Shown: piece by piece, positions 6,933-12,884 of the stretch | Numbering within the stretch: position 1 is the stretch's first letter | How the letters are laid out: every line of letters begins with the position of its first letter | NCBI GenBank assembly: GCA_043803085.1 | Contig: JAZDKM010000419.1 | Location: 1-15,572, forward strand | Direction of reading: 5' to 3' | DNA length: 15,572 nt | Source of the DNA: JAAEQG01 sp043803085 | GTDB taxonomy: Bacteria; Planctomycetota; Phycisphaerae; UBA1845 | The notes under the pieces: generated by a model | Told to the model about the DNA's origin: nothing | The model's input: the letters and a program-made list of their open reading frames with translations, nothing else | The model's database searches: none | Position numbers and translations under genes: made by a program

Positions 6933-8855
6933 TCACGGTTTTACCGGTGTGGTGGGCCCCAGCGTGGCCAACCGGCGATCGCCCTTCCCTCGCCAGATGG
7001 ATTCGGGGTACTCGCTGTTCAGGCGCTCGAACGCGCGGCGGGCCTCGGCGGGTTGGTTCGCCGTCACGTACGCCTCTCCGAGCCGATACCACGCTTCCGG
7101 CAGCGCGTCCCGGAAGGCACGGGCCGCGCCGCTCTGCTGCATATACTGTTCGACGCATTGCTTCAACGCTGCCGCGCGCGCGTCCGCCTCGGGGAGCGTT
7201 CGCGCCAACTCGACCTCAATGTTGTCGGTCAATTGACACTTCGGGTAGCGCGCCAGCAACTCCGACAGGTTCTGCCGGTAATGCGCGCTCTGCGGGTCGA
7301 ACAGCATCCAGCCCAGCCGTGGAAAGGTCGCCCCCGACCGTGGGCCGGTCAGCGGATCATCGCCGTATAGCGGGTCGCGGTTGTTTTCGAGAATGCCCAG
7401 CAGACGCTTCCCCTCGAACACGACACTGTCGAGGGGCACCTGCAGTCCGCTCTCCGGCGGCGTGGTTTGTAGCAGGCCCTTGAGGCCCGATGGGGGGGAA
7501 CTGGGCAGGGTGGTCACTCCCGGTTTATCGAACCGCCGCAGTTGCCGCAGGAGGTCCATCGCCCCGTCCAGGTTCCCGCCGCGGGCTTCGAGCGCCGCCA
7601 GACGGTACGACGCCACCGCGGCAAACGGCGACTCCGGCGCGTTCGCCAAAAGCCGCCGCCACGTCTGACGCGAGGCGAGTGCGGGGTAGGTGTCGTAGAA
7701 CACCGGCTTCTTCCGCTCCCGCAACGGCTCCAGGTCCACCCGCATGTCCAGGGCCCGCCCCTTCAGGTACAACACCGCCGGCGCATACCGGCTGTCCGGG
7801 AAGTACCGGATGAACTCGTCGCAGTCCCGGGCGGCCTGTTCCTGGTAGCTGGCGAACAGCGTCCGCTGGTCCGGGGGCGCTTCCAACTGCATCGGCCAGC
7901 GCAGTTCTTCGAGCCCGGCGAGCGCCTCGTACGGCTGATCGGGCTTTTCCAGCTCCCGCGGCCGCTCCACCCCCCGGTCGAGCGCCCCTTGAACCTCCCG
8001 GTCCTGAAAGTACGTGGACCTGGGACCGTAACGGTACTCTAGCAAGCTGAAATATAGCTCATCCCGCCCGACGTACTGTTCAAACAGGGCGATGGGCAGC
8101 GCGAACATGGTCGCCAGCAACGGTGCGATCGCTCCCGGCCGATAGTTCACCGCCTTCGCCAGTCCCAGCCCCAGCGCCAGCAGCACGCACGCGGCCAGCA
8201 CCGCCAGGATCCATGGTGCCACCAACGTGACGCGATGGCCCGGGTTGGCCAGCACCGCCGCCGCCGGCAGGTTCTGCAGTGAAACCCCGATAATGTAGAT
8301 CACCACCAGCACCAGCCCCAGCAACGCCGACGCGTAGCGGAAGGAGAAGCGAAAAGGCTTCACCGACGCCAGGATGCACGAACCCAGCAGCGTCAACGCC
8401 AGCCAGGGCATCATGGCCACAAAGGCCACCACCGCCACAAACGGCAGGGAGTACGGAAAGCGATACAGGATCGACACCAGAATGGGGATCGACACCAGGG
8501 CCGACAGCAGCAGCCCGTGAATCACGATCTGCAGCGGGACCTCTTCGAGATTAATCGGAAAGGTGAGCAGGCTGGTCAGCGTACGCGAGCCGCTGCCCGG
8601 CAGGCAGGTCTGCCAGAGTTGGTGCCAATACTCGCCCAGGGCCGGCGCCAGGTAGTGCCCCGTCCGCAGCCAGAACGCAAAACAGCCCAAGGCCCCGAAC
8701 AGCAGGAGATTGAGCACCAGCAGCACGACGGCCCGCACCCGGTACTTGGTCCCCGAGCGCGACCACACGTCGGAGATGACCACGCGGCCGCCGGCGGGTT
8801 CCGCCGCTACGGCCTGGGCCGGCCCGCGCCCGACTACTCCCCGAACCTCAACCAT
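6933..8855 (-). CDS. Six-TM membrane protein with C-terminal TPR-like repeats, unknown function
   Basis: I do not recognise a named family. The 640-residue protein has a hydrophilic N-terminus of about 40 residues, then six predicted TM helices (about 41-64, 108-131, 136-162, 174-193, 209-232, 241-262). A soluble tail of about 375 residues follows. The tail has helical repeats in the style of TPR or YbgF-like repeats (about 340-372, 398-441, 525-556 and 584-618), for example CDEFIRYFPDSRYAPAVLYL and EAWYRLGEAYVTANQPAEAR. TPR arrays usually hold partner proteins. The ATG overlaps the last 8 nt of menG and ubiX begins 9 nt after the stop, so it is embedded in the quinone operon and coexpressed with it. 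Sidedness of the tail cannot be told. A role as a membrane assembly factor is only a guess. Confidence 0.85.
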   Translation of the reverse strand: MVEVRGVVGRGPAQAVAAEPAGGRVVISDVWSRSGTKYRVRAVVLLVLNLLLFGALGCFAFWLRTGHYLAPALGEYWHQLWQTCLPGSGSRTLTSLLTFPINLEEVPLQIVIHGLLLSALVSIPILVSILYRFPYSLPFVAVVAFVAMMPWLALTLLGSCILASVKPFRFSFRYASALLGLVLVVIYIIGVSLQNLPAAAVLANPGHRVTLVAPWILAVLAACVLLALGLGLAKAVNYRPGAIAPLLATMFALPIALFEQYVGRDELYFSLLEYRYGPRSTYFQDREVQGALDRGVERPRELEKPDQPYEALAGLEELRWPMQLEAPPDQRTLFASYQEQAARDCDEFIRYFPDSRYAPAVLYLKGRALDMRVDLEPLRERKKPVFYDTYPALASRQTWRRLLANAPESPFAAVASYRLAALEARGGNLDGAMDLLRQLRRFDKPGVTTLPSSPPSGLKGLLQTTPPESGLQVPLDSVVFEGKRLLGILENNRDPLYGDDPLTGPRSGATFPRLGWMLFDPQSAHYRQNLSELLARYPKCQLTDNIEVELARTLPEADARAAALKQCVEQYMQQSGAARAFRDALPEAWYRLGEAYVTANQPAEARRAFERLNSEYPESIWRGKGDRRLATLGPTTPVKP

Positions 8856-9621
8856 CGTCCGCTCGCACCTTCGTCCCGACGTAGACGGTCACGATGCCCC
8901 CCGACAGCTCCGTCGCCCTGACTTGGCGGAAACCCGCCCGCTCCAGCCGCGCCCGCATTTCCGCCGCGCTGATAAACGATACCACCGATCGGGGCAAATA
9001 GCGATATGCGCCCGTGCGGTCTCCGCTCACCCGGGTGGCCGCCCAGGGCATGAACCGGCTGGCGTAGAACTCGTAAAGCGCCCGAAGCAGGCGGTTCCGC
9101 GGGCGGGTGAATTCAAGGATGACGATCCGGCCGCCCACCCGTAACACGCGCCACATCTCGCGCAGCCCCGCGTCGAGGTCCTGGAAGTTGCGCACCCCAA
9201 AGGCACAACTCGCGATGGTGAACGACTCCGCCGCCAGCGGCAGGTGCAGGCCGTCCGCCTCCACCCAGTGAAACCCGCCGTCACCGTGCCGGGCCAGCGC
9301 CTGCCGCAACATTCCGTGGGCGAAGTCACAGCCTACCCGACGGTGCGCCGGAGCCACCACCGTCGCGAAGGCCCGCAGGAAATCCCCCGTCCCACAGGCG
9401 ACGTCGAGCACGTCGTCGTCCGGTCTGGTTTCGGCCAGGGCCACCGCTTTGCGGCGCCAGACGGCGTCCCGCCCGGCGCTGAAAAGGCGGTTGACCAGCT
9501 CGTAGCGCGGGGCCACGCTGTCAAACATGTGCCGGACGCGCGCGGCCTTGTCCGCCTGCGCGTGCGGCGACCGCAACCGCTCAGCGTCCCAGCTTAATTC
9601 GCCCGAGGACTGGCCGCTCAC
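8848..9621 (-). CDS. menG: UbiE/MenG demethylmenaquinone methyltransferase
   Basis: A SAM-dependent C-methyltransferase that completes menaquinone (or ubiquinone) by methylating the ring of the prenylated quinol. The 257 residues carry the family signatures: VRHMFDSVAPRYELVN (29-44), SAM motif I DVACGTGD (73-80), GCDFAHGML (97-105), the AFGVRN motif (140-145), EMWRVLRVGGRIVILEF, YRYLPRSV (206-213) and the C-terminal ELSGGIVTVYVG (238-249). The start is GTG 9621 without a clear ribosome site, and about 20 residues precede the homologous region, so it may be a few codons too long. The gene follows the radical SAM gene by 67 nt and overlaps the next by 8 nt. With ubiX and ubiA downstream, menaquinone is the likely quinone. 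Confidence 0.94.
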   Translation of the reverse strand: MSGQSSGELSWDAERLRSPHAQADKAARVRHMFDSVAPRYELVNRLFSAGRDAVWRRKAVALAETRPDDDVLDVACGTGDFLRAFATVVAPAHRRVGCDFAHGMLRQALARHGDGGFHWVEADGLHLPLAAESFTIASCAFGVRNFQDLDAGLREMWRVLRVGGRIVILEFTRPRNRLLRALYEFYASRFMPWAATRVSGDRTGAYRYLPRSVVSFISAAEMRARLERAGFRQVRATELSGGIVTVYVGTKVRADDG

Positions 9622-9688
9622 GCGCCCATTTCAGCACAACCGGAGGGTATTGCAAGGAAAAAGGGGACGCAGCCAATCTTTTCTGCGG

Positions 9689-11113
9689 TTACGCCATAGC
9701 AAATGCCCGGCGGATTTTGGCGATGCGTGCGTTCGAGAGGGCGGGAATGAACCCGAAGCGCTCCGCGTCGCGCGGGGCCTGGATTTTGGCCAGGCGCTTC
9801 CAGCCCTGGTTCATGCCGTGAATGAATAGCGCAGAGGTGAGGCTGCGCGTGCGCAGGAACGTGGCCAAGGTGCGCCGCCAGACCCACGGCACCCTGGCCG
9901 CCGTGTGACGCAACTCGTAGATCGCCTCATCCAGGACGGCGGCGGACATGTTCTTGGGCTGGTACACCGTCTCGACGAAGCTGTAGCGCTCCCAGTCCTC
10001 GGGGTAATGGGTGGCGAAGATGCGGCCTTCCTTCATATAGCGGTCGTACATCTTGGTCCCCGGCAGCGGCGTCAGGTTGGTGATCTGGATGGTATCGACG
10101 CCCAGCCGCACGGCCGCCAGCGACGTCTCCGCCACGGTGTCCATATTGTCCTGGTCGGCGCCGATGATAAACGCGCCGAACACACTGATTCCCGCGCGGT
10201 GGAAGCCCTGGATCAGCTCGCGGTAACGGTCCAGGTTCTTGCGGTTGATGCCCTTGTGATAGTCCCGCAGCGACTCGGGGTTCAGCGTCTCAAAGCCGAC
10301 CAACATGCCGCGACAACCGGCGCGATAGGCCAGGCGCAACCCCTCGGCGTCGTCGCCCATGTTGATCGTGGTCTGGCTGAACCAGAGGCGCTTCTTGCCA
10401 CGCTTGATGATGGCACGGAGCAACTCCTTCGCCCAGACCGCGTGCTGCTTACCGACCCCGAAGAAGTTGTCATCCACCACGAAGATGAATCTTTTCGGCG
10501 TGGTGTTCCATTCTTCGACGACCGCGTCGATGTCCCGCCGGCGGATGGGCGCACCGTTGAATTCGGTCACGCTGCAGTACTCGCAGCCGACCGGGCAGCC
10601 GCGCGAGGTCTGGATGCTGGACACGTCGTAAGTCCCGTTGATCGGCTGCAATTGCTGCCGCGCTCGGCCGATGGCCGTGCCCAATTCGCTCAAATGCCCC
10701 TGATAGCGGCCTTGCAGGCGGCCGCTCGCCGCGTCGTCGATGATCTGGGGCCAAAGCTCGTCGCACTCACCCACCGCTACGGAATCACAGTAACGGGCGG
10801 CCTCGTCGGGCATGGCCGAGGCGTGCGGGCCGCCCATGATCACCGGGACCCCGACGCGCCGGCAGCAAGCGGCAATCTCGTAGGCCCGGGTGGCCCCGCT
10901 GGTGTAGCTGGTCAGGCCGACCAGGTCGTAGCGTCCCGCTTCGATCTGCGGCTCGGTGACGTCGCGGCCGAAGACTTCGTCGATGATCTCGACTTCGTGC
11001 TCGGGCGGGACGAGGGCGGCCAACACCTGCAAGCCGAGTTGCGGGATGCGGCTGCCGATGGTGTGGTAGCCTTCCGTGCGGCGGGTCACGGGATTGATCA
11101 GAACGATACGCAT
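9689..11113 (-). CDS. B12-binding-domain radical SAM protein
   Basis: This is a 474-residue radical SAM enzyme of the cobalamin-binding class that includes BchE and several methyltransferases and cyclases. The N-terminal half (1-140) looks like a B12-binding Rossmann domain (IMGGPHAS at 92-99), but the DxHxxG cobalamin ligand motif is not visible. The [4Fe-4S] motif is C173-x3-C177-x2-C180 in SRGCPVGCEYC, followed by FVVDDNFFG (211-219) and GMLVGFETLNPESL. The C-terminal Arg-rich region (about 390-474) resembles the extension of DUF4070-type members. The ribosome site GGGAG (11120-11124) lies 6-7 nt before the ATG. It heads the menaquinone gene run, with a promoter candidate about 150 nt upstream. 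The substrate cannot be read from sequence. It could act on the quinone or on an unrelated lipid. Confidence 0.9.
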   Translation of the reverse strand: MRIVLINPVTRRTEGYHTIGSRIPQLGLQVLAALVPPEHEVEIIDEVFGRDVTEPQIEAGRYDLVGLTSYTSGATRAYEIAACCRRVGVPVIMGGPHASAMPDEAARYCDSVAVGECDELWPQIIDDAASGRLQGRYQGHLSELGTAIGRARQQLQPINGTYDVSSIQTSRGCPVGCEYCSVTEFNGAPIRRRDIDAVVEEWNTTPKRFIFVVDDNFFGVGKQHAVWAKELLRAIIKRGKKRLWFSQTTINMGDDAEGLRLAYRAGCRGMLVGFETLNPESLRDYHKGINRKNLDRYRELIQGFHRAGISVFGAFIIGADQDNMDTVAETSLAAVRLGVDTIQITNLTPLPGTKMYDRYMKEGRIFATHYPEDWERYSFVETVYQPKNMSAAVLDEAIYELRHTAARVPWVWRRTLATFLRTRSLTSALFIHGMNQGWKRLAKIQAPRDAERFGFIPALSNARIAKIRRAFAMA

Positions 11114-11163
11114 GTGCCACTCCCTGGCAGATCAGCGCGGGTCAGGTTCAACCGGTGAAGTCC

Positions 11164-11173
11164 CCTGTACAGG
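11164..11173. promoter_or_regulatory. Perfect 10-bp palindrome in the radical SAM leader
   Basis: CCTGTACAGG is a perfect palindrome, lying between the predicted transcription start (near 11259) and the ATG at 11113. It could be a dimeric repressor site. A single copy of 10 bp is weak evidence. Confidence 0.2.
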
Positions 11174-11265
11174 TGAGAAGGTCACACGGGTGGGCACGCC
11201 GTCTTCGCCGGCCCAGGTATCGCGCAGACGGAAAGCCAAGAAGACCGCACCGCAACAACATCGAA

Positions 11266-11294
11266 AGTTTAAGGGTGGCGTTGACCGGCGTCAA
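11266..11294 (-). promoter_or_regulatory. Candidate promoter of the radical SAM / menaquinone operon
   Basis: On the minus strand: TTGACG (5 of 6) at 11294-11289, a 17-bp spacer, then TAAACT (4 of 6) at 11271-11266. Start would be near 11259, giving a leader of about 146 nt. The -35 lies inside an imperfect inverted repeat, GCGTTGAC / GTCAAACGC (11278-11298), which could be an operator. Confidence 0.45.
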
Positions 11295-11360
11295 ACGCGA
11301 AAATACCTCCGTGCGCCGCGATCGCGGGGTCACCAAGCCGCGACCGTCGGGGAACGGGAG

Positions 11361-11396
11361 AGAAGAACCACAGAGACACCAAGGCACAGAGAAGAG
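11361..11396. repeat. Scrap of a CACAGAGA-type dispersed repeat
   Basis: The segment has the ACCACAGAGACACC and GGCACAGAGA words typical of a short dispersed sequence I remember from many environmental bacterial genomes. Only one copy is present here, so its repeat nature cannot be shown within the window. It gives the spurious peptide fragments CLCGSS and CLGVSVV on the minus strand. Confidence 0.35.
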
Positions 11397-11482
11397 CGAC
11401 AGGAACTGAGCTCCGCTGTGCAGACCGCCGGCACCCACTCCCGCAAGTCCGGCGGCTCACGGAGATCAAGGGAGAAGTCGGT

Positions 11483-11809
11483 TTGCTCCCCGCCGGCCTG
11501 GCCGAATCCGTGATCGCCAGGATCGACGACGCCCTCCGGTTCATCGAGGTCGTTCACGCCGTGGATGGGATCGCGGACGAGAAGACGCGGCTTCGGGAAC
11601 TGGAGCGCATCGGCGAGGAGATTCGCAGGCGGAACGACGAGGTTTTCTTCTCCGGCGTCACTAACCAGGCCGTTCCGATCCTGCGAAAAGCCGGCGGCCG
11701 TTGGTTCGACGAAATCCCCTGGGACGCCCGAGCGCTCGAGGCCGCGAACGGACCACTATCCTCAGAAAGCGGAACGTCGATTGCGGATTGTGGATTTCCA
11801 GGGCAATAA
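11483..11809 (+). CDS. Orphan 108-aa frame, possible gene remnant
   Basis: No family recognised. From TTG 11483 the frame runs 108 residues. AAGGGAG lies 8 nt upstream and could serve as its ribosome site. Residues 8-50 look like a real amphipathic helical protein (SVIARIDDALRFIEVV; TRLRELERIGEEIRRRN), with codons mostly ending in G or C until about 11750. The last 20 residues run into repeat-like sequence (GATTGCG GATTGTG GATT at 11779-11796), as if the true C-terminus were lost. The frame is also open upstream of the start without protein-like composition. It is the only plus-strand candidate between two minus-strand operons. It may be a truncated relic or a small real gene. Confidence 0.35.
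   Translation: MLPAGLAESVIARIDDALRFIEVVHAVDGIADEKTRLRELERIGEEIRRRNDEVFFSGVTNQAVPILRKAGGRWFDEIPWDARALEAANGPLSSESGTSIADCGFPGQ
11779..11796. repeat. 7-bp near-tandem repeat
   Basis: GATTGCG, GATTGTG and GATT follow one another. Such GATTGCG runs are common dispersed scraps in some genomes. Here it overlaps the end of the orphan frame. Confidence 0.3.
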
Positions 11810-11867
11810 GCCGCGCCCGTCAGCCCGGATTCTGCGGTAGATCACTCGGGTCAGGCAGAATGAGTAG

Positions 11868-11912
11868 GTCGGGCTCCGCCCGACGGCGTCACTGGCGTGG
11901 CGCTACCAGCGC
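11868..11912. repeat. REP-like hairpin pair at the end of the secreted-protein operon
   Basis: A perfect 7-bp stem with a 3-nt loop, GTCGGGC-TCC-GCCCGAC (11868-11884), preceded by TAG, matches the general form of bacterial REP palindromes. A second small hairpin, GCGCT-ACC-AGCGC, lies at 11900-11912 and touches the stop of the neighbouring gene. Together they could be a REP doublet, a terminator or an mRNA 3'-end protector. No T-run follows on the minus strand. Confidence 0.45.
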
Positions 11913-12883
11913 TATGGTCCCACTTGCAGGATGCCGACGAGCTTCCAGCCGTCTACTTCCAGGATGCAGTCGAGCTTGTAACGCCCGGCATATACCAACT
12001 CAGCACGGAGCTCGTCTTCGACGACTACGAATGATTGATCCACCGCTTTCTTGAGCTCTGCCACGGCCTCAAGCATTCGAGGGTCTTCAAACACTTCGCG
12101 CCGGACCTCGTTTTCATCAGCGCGCTTCTCGAAGCCATAGGGCATCAGCGCGGCGTACGCCGGATAGTTCTTCTTCTCGATAGCGTCTACGTATTTCTCC
12201 ACCAGAGCTCTCAGTTGCCGCTGCGCATCGGCGAGGACGCTCTCCCCACGCAACCGAGCCTCGATGATTCTCTCCGTCAACCCACACAGACGATCCAGTT
12301 TCACATCCTGTCGCCGAAGCGCTATCCCGCGAATCGGCGCAAGACTGCTTGCATCACCAAGTTTCTGCAGGGCACTAATGCAGTGCTCCATGATCACGCG
12401 TGATTGTTCTGGCTGCACAGCCAATTCAATTGTCGCGCTACTAGCCTCCACATACTTCGCCTGAGCGAGAACATCTATGATGCTGACCAGTCCCATTTCA
12501 TCCCGCGACGCAGGCTTTATGCGCTTCTCTGGGTACCGGGTTTCAATCTCTCTCATACGTGCCAGCAGGGTTTCGCAGATTCTCGCGCTGGGGATGACGC
12601 GTGCCATTGCAAGGCCGGCGGTCCATTCGGTCCCCTCCTGTTCACCACGGAGGATTCGCAGGACCACTGGTTCCAGACGTTCGTGTTCTTGTATAGCCCA
12701 GGACTGGACCTCCTGTTGAGTCGCCCAACCGGGGATCTGCCCCGGGTGAAGCTCCTCGTAGACGGTGTACCAGACCTTAAGGATCTCACTTCCCGCGGCG
12801 TCTTGGCAAATAGCAAGCAGGGGTACCACAAGATAGACCAACCTGCGAATGGTCATTGCGTGTTTGACGTCTTGTTTGTTCAT
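11912..12883 (-). CDS. Predicted exported protein: helical-repeat domain plus NTF2-like domain
   Basis: No named family recognised. The 323 residues begin with a signal-like segment (basic, then hydrophobic RRLVYLVVPLLAICQ at 13-27, with a possible cleavage after AAG at 31). Residues about 67-210 are helical with HEAT-like character. The C-terminal part (about 222-322; ALVEKYVDAIEKKNYPAYAA, then Tyr/Leu-rich strands ending DGWKLVGILQV) has the pattern of an NTF2-like fold. ATG 12883 is chosen because GGAG lies 9 nt upstream. It begins 1 nt after the stop of the Cys-rich zincin gene, so the two are coupled. Third codon positions are visibly poorer in G+C than in the quinone genes. A role as partner, chaperone or inhibitor of the protease is possible but unproven. 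Confidence 0.78.
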   Translation of the reverse strand: MNKQDVKHAMTIRRLVYLVVPLLAICQDAAGSEILKVWYTVYEELHPGQIPGWATQQEVQSWAIQEHERLEPVVLRILRGEQEGTEWTAGLAMARVIPSARICETLLARMREIETRYPEKRIKPASRDEMGLVSIIDVLAQAKYVEASSATIELAVQPEQSRVIMEHCISALQKLGDASSLAPIRGIALRRQDVKLDRLCGLTERIIEARLRGESVLADAQRQLRALVEKYVDAIEKKNYPAYAALMPYGFEKRADENEVRREVFEDPRMLEAVAELKKAVDQSFVVVEDELRAELVYAGRYKLDCILEVDGWKLVGILQVGP

Positions 12884-12884
12884 G

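Larger units (their letters stand above)
11114..11482. other. Gap of about 370 nt upstream of the radical SAM gene
   Basis: No supported gene. It contains the radical SAM ribosome site, a 10-bp palindrome (11164-11173), a minus-strand promoter candidate (11266-11294) and a dispersed-repeat-like scrap (11361-11396). Open frames on both strands here have no protein-like composition. Confidence 0.6.

Noticed and set aside
9905..11158. A 417-codon plus-strand frame opposite the radical SAM gene
   Set aside because: Composition is typical of an antisense shadow, while the minus strand carries the CxxxCxxC radical SAM enzyme.
11148..11438. A 96-codon minus-strand frame upstream of the radical SAM gene
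   Set aside because: Arg/Leu-rich without pattern, contains the repeat scrap, and covers the predicted promoter and leader.
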